NCBI RefSeq assembly: GCF_000210295.1
Contig: NC_026736.1
Span: 372,001 to 436,000 of the forward strand
Source of the DNA: Trypanosoma brucei gambiense DAL972
Lineage: Eukaryota > Euglenozoa > Kinetoplastea > Trypanosomatida > Trypanosomatidae
Direction of reading: 5' to 3'
Length of the DNA stretch: 64,000 nucleotides
The translations under genes and the position numbers were made by a program. Below the pieces are notes generated by a model. The model had not been told where the DNA came from. It searched no databases and was given only the letters and a program-made list of their open reading frames with translations. Below are positions 40,258 through 51,827 of this stretch, piece after piece; the first letter of the stretch is position 1; each line of letters starts with the position of its first letter.

Positions 40258-42357
40258 TTATGCTTCATCTTCTATCTCATCTTCACCTGTGCCAGACGCA
40301 CGGGCAACATCATTCCCACTAAGTTCTTCGCTCCCAATAGAGGAAGATGATGAAGAAGCGTTCTTTCGACCTTTGGATACGCTAGAGCTTGACCGAGAAG
40401 TCCTTTTACTGCTCGATTCTTTGGACGATGCACCATCCGCTGAGTCCTTCGCCGCGTCAGCACCGGACGCCTCATCCAAAGCCTCGCTCTTTACTGCATC
40501 AGAATCTAGCTCATCTACATCCTGATCGTTAACATGTTCGTCCTCTACAACCTGTTGCACAGCCTCACCCTTTTCAGATGATGGCGATCCCTCCAGTTCG
40601 TCGCCGTACTCGAACTTATCCCCCTCCAGTTTAGCGGATGATTCGGATTTCTTCGATGATGAGCGGGACTGCTCCGACTCGGTATCTTTCTTTTCAGATG
40701 TCTGGGACTTGTCAAGCTCCTCAGTGTATTCATCCTTTTGTTCATCATCCTCAGGCTTCTTCGATGATGAGCGGGACCGCTCCGACTCGGTATCTTTCTG
40801 ATCCTCAGCCTCGGTATCTTTCTTTTCAGATGTCTGGGACTTGTCAAGCTCCTCAGTGTATTCATCCTTTTGTTCATCATCCTCAGGCTTCTTCGATGAT
40901 GAGCGGGACCGCTCCGACTCGGTATCTTTCTGATCCTCAGTGTCGGGATCTTTCTTTCCAGACTCGGAAGCTTTCAAATTCGTCACCATAATCATTCTTG
41001 GTTGTATCAGCAGTCGGTTCATCATCCGTCTTGTCTGCATCATCCTTCGTCGGTTCCTCAGGCTTCTTCGATGATGAGCGGGACCGCTCCGACTCGGTAT
41101 CTTTCTGATCCTCAGTGTCGGGATCTTTCTTTCCAGACTCGGAAGCTTCAAATTCGTCACCATAATCATTCTTGGTTGTATCAGCAGTCGGTTCATCATC
41201 CGTCTTCTCTCCTCCTTCCCTGCCGGATCTCTCAGACCTCCTTGACGATGGTCGAGAACGGTCAGATTGAGTGTCCTTCCCATCTTCAGCATCGGTGGTG
41301 TCCTGTTGCATCGCTTTTTGACTGGCGCTTGCAGATGCAGATGACGGGCGAGCAGCAGATGCAGGACGGCTATTGCCACCATCCTTCAAAATTTCCTTGC
41401 TCGTCGACTGCTCTCTCGAGGCTGGTTGCGGAGATGCTGTAGAAGGTCTGCTTTCCCCCTTAGCTTCGCTGGGTCGCGCCACACTTGATGTAGAACCCTT
41501 CCCAGTTGCAGAGTCTTCCGCGACTGATGATGAAATTGGGGCCTCGTCTTCGGTCACAGCACCGTGCTTACTGCTTTCAGTTAACCCTCCACCGGACTTC
41601 CGGCCGCCAACGGGAGAAGCGGCTCCTTTGCCCTTCTGTGGTGTGGCGGGTCGGGAAGAGTCCGAATTTAGAGTTTCTCTAATGGTCTTGAGTAATATAT
41701 TCTTGGAGGGGACGAAGTTTTGCCCTTTCCCTGACTGCTGCAGGCACCCGGTCGGCCACCTCGTTGGCCCACTGTATCAGGACGCTTTTGTTTGGGTGGC
41801 TTAGGAACTGTCGCCACGGCGCGTTTCTTGGATCCAGTAGCCCTACTCGACACAGTACGTTGACGCTTCTTCGCAACTTCTTTTCTACCCGATGTAGTCT
41901 CTTTCGGGCTGGTCAACTCCTCGGCCTCAACACGCCTCTGCGTAGCGAATCCCGTCCGGCATGCGAGTTCCTCCAACTCCCTCTGGCGCCGTTCCTCAAA
42001 TCGCCGGCGAGCCACTTCACGCCGATGTTGCTCCAACCGCTTCTGCCGCCTCATCTCTTCCCGGCGCTCGGCCGTTTCACGGATCAACATCTCCCTCCGG
42101 GCCCAGTAAGGTGCAAGGTATGGATCTTCCAAATCGTTATACGGAGGAAGACTTTGGTCTTGTAGTGGCCCAAGTGTGAATTCTGTTTCTAGGAAGCGCT
42201 GAGCGGACTGTGGGCGTAGATTACTGTTTACTGTAGATCTTGGTGTAACAACACACAAAGCATTGGTAGCAGCCGGACCATGTGACGCGTAGACGCCCAC
42301 TCGAGCTGCCTCACCGCCGCGAGATGAACTCTCCAGTGGGGGGAGCGACTTCGACAT
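40258..42357 (-). pseudogene. Repeat-rich acidic/serine protein gene, reading frame broken twice
   Basis: Coding character runs from the ATG at 42357 to the stop at 40258, but across two frame changes. The first part (229 residues to a stop at 41668) has an Arg/Glu-rich coiled coil (RREEMRRQKRLEQHRREVAR) and a basic tail. The second part is in another frame, open from 41776 down to 40937 without an ATG near its start. The third part returns to the first frame at about 40973 and runs to 40258. Parts two and three share Ser/Glu/Asp-rich repeats (DTESERSRSSSKKPE), so they clearly belong together. The second break is a single extra T in one of two otherwise identical 151-bp repeats. If both breaks are sequencing errors, the gene encodes about 700 residues. 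Function unknown; the coiled coil plus acidic repeats suggests a structural protein. Confidence 0.7.
40630..41206 (-). repeat. Nested direct repeats inside the acidic protein gene
   Basis: Positions 41056-41206 (151 bp) and 40881-41032 (152 bp) are the same sequence except for one added T at 40972-40974. Further down, a 132-bp tandem unit (44 codons) recurs at about 40680 and 40812, with partial copies at the edges. The units encode Ser-Arg-Ser and Asp/Glu-rich peptides. Multiples of three in the 132-bp unit show selection for an open frame. Confidence 0.85.
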
Positions 42358-44826
42358 GCTTCAAGTAATAAGTCCACTATGCACTATGAACGTAACCACG
42401 GCGGCTCGCACAAGGTTTGGGTGTAGGTTGCAACTCCACCAACACTTAAATGAATTGCGCAACCAAGTAGGGAGGGAATATTTCTTCTCTTGCTGTACCC
42501 CTCTATGCGGTGGCTAAATAGTTCGTCTGATCCAACAATCGTTGCCTATTAAATTTAAAGTTATATACCTCCTCCCCTCTCCCTTTCGCTCCGGGTTCCC
42601 CGCTATCTAATTAAATGTAATTGGGAAACAAGAACAGTGGAAGTGCGTACGCTCCCCCAATGCACTCAAATTAAATCGAACCGACCTTTCCCTTCCTTTA
42701 CTTCCTTTAATAACCTGAGATGCGTGTGCAAGGAACTGCAATACTTCCTGGTTTCCTTCCTTGTTTCCTTACTCAGAAAAACTGCTTAGCTTTCCTTCGA
42801 GCCCCTTGCGCCTTTACTCTCTTTTTCGGCCACACTTATGTTCTTCCTTTTTGTTTTATCTATTTTTCTGTTGTATGTTAAAAGCATGACCACGCCGGTG
42901 ATTAGAATTGTTTGCAAAAAGAAAAAAAGGTATATACACAGATAGAAAGAGAGAATAGGAAAGGAAAGAGGCAAAAATTGAAGCGAAGACTAAAAAAGAC
43001 GCAAATATATATATATATATATATATATAATAACAATTAAAGAATACGTAAGGTAAGAGTTAGTGGAGAGACGTGTGTATATGCCCCAACGACTTCAGTG
43101 TGAAGGAAGATCAGGATGAACAAGAAAAAAAAAAACGTATTTGAAGTAGAAATAGCACAGAGAGGAGGGAGAAAGGAAAAAAAAGGGGTTACAGTTAATG
43201 AAACATAAATAAATATATATTTTTATTTATTTATTTATTGGTGCTGTAGACAGGCAATGCGACTCAGCTCGGCCAAAAAGGAGGGGGAGGACAAGCAACA
43301 AACAAAACGAAACAACAACAACAACAATAATAATAATAACCAAAAAGTTTAGTAAAGTTTGAAACATGAGTCACCACTCCACCCACAGCCTTGTCATAAC
43401 AACGGAACTGCTGCGAGACGCTACAGCACAGAAAAGAAAACGAAAAAAAAACAAAGATACCAGCCGAGAAACAAAACAAAACAAAAGAGGTAGCAGGTGG
43501 TAACTCCCTCAGCAGTGGGTACACAAAACAATGACATGCGGCACCGATATTTCAGCCCGATGTACATTTAAAAACATAAATACAATTTTAATGGTAAAGT
43601 AAAGAAGACAAAAGAAGTAAAGTAGAAAAGTAAAAGAATGCATAAATATGAAGATGAGGAACGCAAATACAACAGGAGAAGCAGCACTGAGTAAAAAAGA
43701 AAGAAAGGGGAAAAGGGCACTCATTCCGACAAAAATGCGGGGGGAACACAATGCAAAATTTAAAAAAAAACAAAAATGAAGCATCTTTTCTGGCCTCCAA
43801 CAATGACGGAGGAACAAAAATGAAGAGCGCCAAACCAAATTAAGAATAGCACAAAAAAAAAAAGAAAACAAATGGCAACATACAAATACGCACACACTTC
43901 CCTCCACTCCACTCCACTCCAGTCCATTTTTGGATACAAACATGGTAACACAAACCACAATAAACAAATGCGCGTAATTTAATTTATTTGCGCAAAAACA
44001 CGAAAAAAAACAAAAAAACAGACGGGGGATGTGGAGGCACCCGGGCCAAAACAGTTATTTCCGCAAAAGAAACCAGCAACCAACAAGATACGAAAAAAAA
44101 AAAGAGCAAACGGACACTCGGGCACATACATACATGTGCTAACGAAAATATTTATGTCTATTTACAAATATTTATATATATATATATATGTATCTATGTG
44201 CCTGTCTCGGACTCTTTCTTCCCCTTCCCCTTCCCCTTCTTCCCCTTCGCCTCTTCACTCATTTTTTTTTAATTGTTTCGTTTGTTTCTTTGATATTTCA
44301 CATCACTTATCAAACACAAACCCTCTCCTCTCTCCCTTTTTTTTTTTGTGTATCCTCTCATGGTTTCGCTAAATGCCTTCCTCCTTCCCCTTGTGTTCCC
44401 CTCCCAAAAATACACACACACAAAAAAGGGGGGGTATTTTTCGCACTCATTTACACTCTTTTGGATTCTTAACGTTCCTTCTTCTCCGCCAACGCGTGAA
44501 TTAACCTTTCTGAGGCACACAAAAAAAAAAAAAACAAAAATACATCTGCTTTCCTCCTTTCATTTCACATACACATTCTCTCTATGAATACAAAGTTAAA
44601 CAATTTAAGATTCACAAATAAAAATAAACAAAATAATTTTCCTTCTGAGAGTTACGTTTGAACCACGGAGCATACAATAAAAGTTTTGGGCATCACCGTG
44701 CCGACAAAAACTTTCCTTTTCGCCATCTCGCAAAATGTAATTTCTCATATTATCCATTGAACCACAGTGAGGCCATCCATATAACTCATTTCTACAAAAA
44801 CGAGCCGAATGAATAACACAAATAAC

Positions 44827-44880
44827 CCACTCCACTCCACTCCACTCCACTCCACTCCACTCCACTCCACTCCACTCCCC
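44827..44880. repeat. (CCACT)n array
   Basis: About ten perfect pentamer units, followed by a C run and an A run. A shorter run of the same pentamer occurs at about 43899-43918. Confidence 0.9.
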
Positions 44881-45007
44881 CCCCAAAAAAAAAAAGAAAA
44901 AAGGCCGGAGAGAATGAGGAAACACTGACTCAAACATTCACAGGTAATAAAACACACCTCAGACATTTGGATGGTTTGATGGTTGTGCCTATCGCATGCT
45001 TATGGAG

Positions 45008-45060
45008 TTTGTTTGTTTGTTTGTTTGTTTGTTTGTTTGTTTGTTTGTTTGTTTGTTTTT
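45008..45060. repeat. (GTTT)n array
   Basis: Thirteen or so perfect tetranucleotide units, about 130 bp from the CCACT array. A shorter ACAA-type run on the same strand lies at 45896-45914. Confidence 0.9.
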
Positions 45061-45110
45061 AGAAAAAAAAAAGATCAGACACACAAATATTTATAAATTT
45101 ATATATATAA

Positions 45111-45141
<31 letters not shown>

Positions 45142-47046
45142 CGTGACAAGTTGTGAACACGTCCAATTATTTCTTTTTTTTTTTGCAGCTCCTTTCCTAT
45201 TTCTATCATTATCATTTTTTTTTCTTTTTTCCTTTTAAATTAGCACAACTGATGTAGTTTCCTCTTTTTTTCATCCTCCCTCACCATATCGTCATTCCAG
45301 CGACGTTGATCTCAGATATTTTCTTTTGTTTTTTTTTCTTTTGTTCATTTCACCTCAGCTTTACGTCATTCCCTCATTAACGCAATCTTTAATGAAGGCA
45401 GGAGAAAAAAAAAAAATGGAAACACCATACAACAACAACATCGATGATGACAATAAGAGGAAATAAACTGAAAGCAATAAGAGAAAATAAATCGGAAACA
45501 ATTTGAAAGATATATGAAATATAAAAAAAACATAAATGAGACCCAACCACCATCCCCCTCCCCCCAAAAAAAAAAGAAAAAAAGAAAAAAGAAAAAAGAA
45601 AAAAAGGATCAAAGCAATCATAAAACTGCAGCAGAGCCTCCTCATCTCTCCTCCTTCCTCTACTCTTCAGCCACCTCACCCACAACAATGAAGAACTGCA
45701 TAATTTAACGACAAAATAATAAATAGTCAAAAAAAAAAATAGAACTGATGAAAAGAGGGGAAAAAAGACAAAAAAAAAGAGAAAGAAAAAGAAAGAGAGG
45801 AAATGAGGGAAGGGGATTTATAAAAAAAAAAAAAGACGGCCGAATAGAGAGAGCACTGGTTCAGTAAAAGTGCACTCTGCAACGACTCGGGTGATTAAAC
45901 AAACAAACAAACAAAAGAAAGAAAGAAAGAAAAAGGAAACCAAAAATTGAGAGAAAAGAAGGGAGAAACCCTGTAGATATGAATACATGCGTGTACTTTA
46001 TTTATTTGTATATATTTGTATTCATTTAAACACATGGTGATATCAGGCGATAAACCCCACACACATACACACATAATTGGAAGAACACTCCCCCTTCTAT
46101 CAGGCTAAACAGTTAAATGAATGTGTTGGCCATTGTGATGTTTCAGCTTCGGGGAAAAGAAGCAGAACCAGACCAGAAGATGGGGAAGGAAGAAAAAAAA
46201 AGCACAGAAAGAAATGGCAGCAACACCTCCACTGTACATTTACATAATAATATTCTTCCGATACTCATGGATGTACGAATACGGAAACATACACACAAAC
46301 ACGGAGAAAATAATAACAAAAAAAAGCAAACAAAACAGTGTGCAGTGGTCGAACATGGTCCACTGGAAAGAGAAAGAAAGATAGAGAGAAATATGGGAGG
46401 GGGGGGGGATGCCCTTCATTACCCACTTCGAGGTGATTACATTATCATAATCACTCTTCCTTGTCTTACCAGGTTCGCAACCACCGACAAAAACAAAAGA
46501 AAACAAAACAAATCGCGGCAGGTCCACACCACTTTCCGAACACCCTCAAGTGTTCCTGATATTCTCTCACAAATCTTCTTCACACATTGCTTAGTTTTCC
46601 GGACAATTTGGTTAATATTATCTTCAATATAACTATAACTCCTCTTTTTGTCATCTTCTCTTTAAACCAACGTAGCGATATGGAGAAGCCTAATCATAAG
46701 CGCCAATCGCTCACATGAACAGCAAACGGTATGGGAGTTTACCGGCACTTTTGTACCTTACATCGGAAGTATAACTTGCATCTCATTGACATCACCACCA
46801 CCCCCACCCTTTTCTACACACAGTAACGGCGCTGCAAAGATGCTGAACAAACAAACAAACAAACAAACGGGCACTAACATGTACAAGCTCGCATACATAC
46901 ACGTACACATACACATACACATACACAAGCGCACACAAACACGTGAACACGTGAACACATGTCAAAACGTGCCGAGGAACCGAAGCATATCCCTTCCCCA
47001 TATCCATCTCCTGAAGGGTCGGGAAACTTATGATTGCTTTCATGTA

Positions 47047-48822
47047 TTACTGACGCTGTTGGCGTAACGAATTCCCCCACCCCTCATGTCCCACACACAT
47101 GGGTGATGGGGGCGCCAAGTTCGTCACACCGGCACCATTGTAATAAGAATAGTGATGATGATTAGGTGACGAATGTGGAGTGGCGCGGTGCCCTCCGTAA
47201 GGCGAGTGGTATCCACCTGCGTAAACGTTATTCCAGCAGTGGTTTGTGTTGTCCATATATGTCCCACACCCATTTCCAGGGGCACTGCATCCACTTGTAG
47301 AGTTGTAAGAGTAACCAACGCTGCGTTGAGCTCCATGTTGTATTGGTGATCCCTGACGAGAAGAATCGGCCCAATGTGGTGAGTAAATGGTAGGCTGAGC
47401 AAGCACAGACAGGAACGGGGGCATGTGACTGCTGTTGGAATGAGTACTGCCGTAATATGGCGTGTGTGGTGTATTTGGAATGGAACAAGTACCACCACCG
47501 CCACCGCAAACATTTGAAGAGCATACATTGGGCATACCCATACTGGGCCCGTGAGGTCCACCGACTGCAGAAAGACCGCCCACTGCATATGGTCCCGGGC
47601 GCTGGTGCGAAGCGGAAGGCATAGACACTGATACATCCCGTCGCTGATTGCGGGTGACAACAGGAGTACATGCGACAGTGCCCGCCATCGTGCCAACCAC
47701 ACCGTGCGCTGTTGTTGGTGTAAAGGACAGAAATCCACATGATTGCTCATCAGCAGCGTTCTGCACCCGCTCCAAACCAAGACGCCCCAGCGTTGGGATA
47801 CCAATTCGTGTGTACTGTGGAGCTAAGTTATCTGCGTCATAATCATCCCAGAGGTGCAACTGCCGCCGCCACACGTTGAGATACCTATCGAATGTGCGTT
47901 TACTGCAATCATACTCAGGACGTGGTGTCATGGGATGCATTGGATTGCGGAACTCACGATCACAACGGGATGGTACGGCTCTGATGTAGTTTTCGTAACC
48001 CGCCGTTTCTTTGCCGTATTGTACCTGCCTTAGACGCTGCTGAAGACGACGTGCCCGCTCCGTAGTGTCACCACGGTTAAGGTCAGCGGGATCCAATTCC
48101 ACGCCACTATAATTTAAGTGCTTCTCCTCCGCTTCTACCATGCGGAGAGCAATGGGGCACTGCAGTGGTTCCGAAGCGTTGTAACCACCAGGACCCGCAC
48201 AGTCGGCATCGTTACCCAAATGAACAATGGTCACCATACGTTTGTTGCCATTGTTGTTTAAGACACGAGTAGAAACAATGTGTGATGAACCATTAGTGGT
48301 TCCACCACCAGCGACAGCCGTATCGTGTGGTGTTGCAGAATGTGTAACATCCCCGCCGCACATGTCCCCCGCGTGTCCAATGTCACCTCCGTCCAGCACT
48401 GCAATGGGTGAGCGCTGCGAAGAGCACTGGGAAGGAATATACCCACACCGGGCCATCGAATCAGGTGTGCGGGATACCACAGATTTATATACCGATGTCA
48501 CGGGAACGGCAGTTTCCGCAGGGTTGCGTGTGTACCTCTCCAGTTCTGATTCCACACCAAATACAGACGGTGGAATGCTACGATACGGCTGGTGGACCGT
48601 CACCATGGGAGATCGAAGCTGCTGCGACATTGTCGCCGCAACCGATGTTGTCGAAGAGGCACCGTTGCGAATAGGCGTTTGTGAGGTTGAAATGTCAATC
48701 TTTGGGGATCCGGTTCCCAGAGAAGTATCGAACTTCGGATGATTGGCGCCGCTATAGCTGTTATTCATCCACACACCGCTTGAGCCCAACGCCCGCCTAG
48801 TGCTGCTCTCAGTCATGGACAT
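47047..48822 (-). CDS. Histone-mRNA stem-loop-binding protein (SLBP) family RNA-binding protein
   Basis: A 591-residue protein from an ATG. The only conserved domain is at residues about 255-327: RRLQQRLRQVQYGKETAGYE, NYIRAVP, HPMTPRPEYD, SKRTFDRYLNVWRRQLHLWD. This matches the SLBP RNA-binding domain: YGKNTxxYxxYxxxVP, then HPxTPxK, then SRRSWDxxxKxWRxxLHxWD. The Thr of the TP pair, phosphorylated in animal SLBP, is kept. A roughly ten-residue insertion lies before HPMTP. The rest is Ser/Gly/His/Tyr-rich and disordered, with PY- and NHHHY-type low complexity toward the C terminus. Animal SLBP binds the stem-loop that ends non-polyadenylated histone mRNAs; trypanosome histone mRNAs are polyadenylated, so the target here is unknown. 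A C/T tract with AG at 49688-49687 predicts a long 5' UTR of about 865 nt. Confidence 0.9.
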   Translation of the reverse strand: MSMTESSTRRALGSSGVWMNNSYSGANHPKFDTSLGTGSPKIDISTSQTPIRNGASSTTSVAATMSQQLRSPMVTVHQPYRSIPPSVFGVESELERYTRNPAETAVPVTSVYKSVVSRTPDSMARCGYIPSQCSSQRSPIAVLDGGDIGHAGDMCGGDVTHSATPHDTAVAGGGTTNGSSHIVSTRVLNNNGNKRMVTIVHLGNDADCAGPGGYNASEPLQCPIALRMVEAEEKHLNYSGVELDPADLNRGDTTERARRLQQRLRQVQYGKETAGYENYIRAVPSRCDREFRNPMHPMTPRPEYDCSKRTFDRYLNVWRRQLHLWDDYDADNLAPQYTRIGIPTLGRLGLERVQNAADEQSCGFLSFTPTTAHGVVGTMAGTVACTPVVTRNQRRDVSVSMPSASHQRPGPYAVGGLSAVGGPHGPSMGMPNVCSSNVCGGGGGTCSIPNTPHTPYYGSTHSNSSHMPPFLSVLAQPTIYSPHWADSSRQGSPIQHGAQRSVGYSYNSTSGCSAPGNGCGTYMDNTNHCWNNVYAGGYHSPYGGHRATPHSSPNHHHYSYYNGAGVTNLAPPSPMCVGHEGWGNSLRQQRQ

Positions 48823-49686
48823 TCAAGGGGGGGAAATGTAGCGTCTATGGAACTGTCTTTTCTTTATCTTTCTTTATATTTTTATATATTGTTCTCTCCT
48901 TTTTGTTTTTTTTAAACCTTTTAAAAAACCTTTATTTAATTTTCTTTTTAACAATCGAACGGCTAAAACCGCTACTAGTAATAATAAATGTGGGGTCTAC
49001 CTTCCACCTCCCCCTTCACTTCTTTCTTTTTTCTCCTATGCGAAAACTTTTCAGAAACTTTTATTGCTCTCGCGTTTTGTCTTGTTTTTTTGTTTGCCAA
49101 GAAAAAATTTGGCTGCCGCGTACGGTTTCTTTCGTTCCTTTTCCTCAGTTTCCTGAAATGCTCTTATTCTACCTTGAAAAATATTTTTTAAAAAAAATTC
49201 CCCTCCGACCGTGCAGTCGTAACAAACAAATCACAGAATGCAAATCAATCAATTTCTCCCCCCTTTTTTTTCTTTTTGATTCCCTCGCCTCTACTGTGGA
49301 TTACACGGTTAGTATATTCAGACTGTTAAAATATTCCCTTGGCCCTTTTTCTTCCTTCTTACCTTCGCGTTATTTTCCCCCCTCTTCCTTTTTCTTTCTT
49401 GAAAGAACAGGCCGATTTTAACCCAAACTGGCGAAGCTCACCGGTCTTCGACAAACGAGTTTGAATTCGTCCTTTCTCTTTACACCCCAATTTCTGTCGT
49501 TGTTGTTGTTGTTGTCTCTTGTTTTTGTTTTTTTTTGTTTTGCTTTCGTTCTGATTTGTTGAGGTTTTGTGTCGTCTTGATTTGACTAATTTTTTTTCTT
49601 TACTTTTCGTTACACGGCAATGACACACGTCTGTGGTTTATATATTTCCCCCACCGTCCCCCCTAATATGTGCTGTCCCTGCCTCG

Positions 49687-49800
49687 CTTGGATGAACAGA
49701 TGGACAGAAGCGGGGGAAAAGAGGAAATAAAAAAAAAGGACAGAACAGAACAGAACAGAACGAAAAGCAAGGTAAAGTAAAGTAAAGGAAAGGAAAATTA
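49687..49800 (-). promoter_or_regulatory. Predicted trans-splice acceptor for the SLBP-family gene
   Basis: On the minus strand a long C/T-rich stretch (about 49800-49690, containing a TTCTG repeat and a 9-T run) is followed by first AG at 49688-49687. The 5' UTR would then be about 865 nt, unusually long; a nearer weak acceptor cannot be excluded. Confidence 0.35.
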
Positions 49801-51670
49801 TGTCAGGAGTTAAACTCAACCGCCGCCGCTGCTCGTAACAATAATAACAACAGTGAGGATTATTATTATTATGATTATTACTACTACTACTATGATACCC
49901 AACACCGGCTCGTGCACCCCTGCTCACAGAAACAAAGTAAATATATATAAATATATATAAATATATATGAACTATATTTGCTTTTCCACCTTCCCCCTTC
50001 TTGTTTTACCTTATTTCAATTATTCTCCCCCACCCCTTTCTTCAAACTTATGCAAGAGTTTGTGTATGATAATTTCACTTGCTTACTTCTGTTGAGTAGC
50101 TTCTTCCCTTTTTCTTTTGTTTTGTTGCTTTGGTTTTTGATGTCAGCTTACGTCTAAAATGAGTGTAGATTATTCAATCCACCGTAATATATATATATAT
50201 ATAAATACGTGTACAAATAACCTTAATTTTTATTACGGCTAATCTGGAGAGCAAAAAACAAAAAAAAGAAATACACTAATTGTATTGCTATTTGTAAATG
50301 GCGATTCGGTATTTTTTTTAAAAGGGGTATTGTACAGACAAAAACACACAAAAAAAAACCTAAACCCTATCTTTCTATCCGTCAACACCTTTTCTTTTTG
50401 TTTTCCCTGTTTGTTTATCCCCCTTATGTTCCCTAAATAATAACAGCAACAACCTCCTTTGGTACTGTGGTCATTTATGATTTAACCAGCAAACAATGTT
50501 TTTTTTTTTACAGAAAAAAAAGAATGGGGGAGAAATACTCGTAACAGCTCGATACCATAATATAAAAGGAAGAAAAGGAAAATGAAGCAACCTGTAAGAA
50601 GATGAGCATCAATAACATTCAGTTAATAATTATAATATATAATCATCATACTCTTATTATTATTATAAATGGGACCAAAGCCCCAAGCAGAGTTAGGAGT
50701 AATGTTGCGCACTCGGCAAATGGAAAAGCAGAAGGAAGAGAAAGTGTGCGAAAGGCAAAAATATCCGCACAATGATTGTCTGCCTTTTTTTTTTCTTTCC
50801 TCTTTTTTTTTTATTTTATTTTACTAATAACAGCGAAATTAGACAACAAATAAGAGGAAGTAAAAGGAAAAGATAGGAAAGGAAACTCAATGAGAACTTT
50901 TTACACGCACTTAAAAATGCACAATACATTAAAGTAAATGACCCCATTTCCTCCCCCATTCCCCCTTTTCTCTGAATTTGTTTTACTGTTCTTTGCTTTC
51001 TCATGTCTCATCTACTTCATCATTTCCTCCGCCACAAATGACACATACACACGTATGAAAGAGAAAAGAAACACACGCGCTATTGGACAATGTATCACAT
51101 TGTTTGTTTGTTTGTTCGTTTGATCTTTTTTTTTTTTGCCTTTTTATCCGTTCATTATTTTCCCACCTCTGCGTTCCCTATCATACCTCAAAGGGAATAA
51201 CACAACAATAATAGTAATATTTTTTTTTTTTAAGAAAAAGGGACCTCAATTTCCCGTTTCAGCTGCTTGTTTTATTAAAACAAGTATCATGTAGAGAAAC
51301 AGAGTACAAACCCACATCCCGATCTTTCTCCCTCCATTCCTACTTTTTTTCTTCCTCACCATCACCGCACCGCCATTGTCTTTGCGAATTCTTGAAGGTT
51401 ATGGATGTGTTGCGTGTTGAACCTTTAAGTTTAGACCATCAACAACGGGAGCGAGAGGGGAAACAAAAAAAAAACATTGTGGCGACATGAAAAAAAAAAC
51501 ATGAGCCGCTGGAAGTAACAGCAAATATTGGGAGGCGTTGCGGGCAAAAACGGATGAAAGAATAAGAATTTCCCCCCACCCCCCAAATCCCCTCAGCGTC
51601 TTCACTTCAGCTTCCCTTCGTTTATCATGCTTCTTTGACAGCTCTCCACCTGTTCTTTTTTTTTTATTTT

Positions 51671-51705
51671 CCCCCCTTCCCTTCCCTTCCCTTCCCTTCC
51701 CTTCA
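51671..51705. repeat. (CCTTC)n array
   Basis: About six pentamer units after a short C run, in the NOT5 3' flank. Confidence 0.85.
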
Positions 51706-51827
51706 TTATTTCCCTTCATCCCGCGTAAACACAGACACACACACATACACATGAATGTAAACGTAAATCCATACAGTCCCTTCCTCACCACTGATTTGTA
51801 CTTTCCTTACTTCAGGTGAAGAAGTGT

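Larger units (their letters stand above)
42358..47046. other. 4.7-kb gene-free region, probably the long 3' UTR of the SLBP-family gene
   Basis: No convincing gene on either strand; open frames translate into Phe-, Ser-, Lys- or Cys/Val-rich low-complexity peptides. The sequence is AT-rich and packed with simple repeats: TA runs at about 43005-43029 and 45114-45141, a CCACT array at 44827-44877, a GTTT array at 45008-45060, GAAA units near 45916-45932 and CA units. As transcription comes from the right and the next gene starts at 42357, up to about 4 kb could be 3' UTR. Confidence 0.55.
48823..51827. other. 3.0-kb spacer, NOT5 3' UTR and SLBP-family 5' UTR
   Basis: No convincing gene. It holds the predicted SLBP-family acceptor near 49687, an ACAGA-type repeat at 49740-49760, ATT units at 49859-49870, TA runs at about 50188-50203 and a CCTTC array at 51671-51705. 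Most is presumably NOT5 3' UTR. Confidence 0.5.

Noticed and set aside
41002..41442. 146-codon plus-strand frame with repeated HHPS and SMMSGTAPTRYLS peptides
   Set aside because: It is antisense to the acidic repeat gene and reflects the same DNA repeats. The minus-strand frames have the protein-like composition.
43509..43967. 152-codon minus-strand frame in the 4.7-kb gap
   Set aside because: Low-complexity hydrophobic translation, part of it over CCACT-type repeats. Not supported as a gene.
46117..46632. 171-codon plus-strand frame
   Set aside because: It would be the only gene against the direction of the unit, its composition is Lys/Asn/Thr-rich, and no domain is visible.
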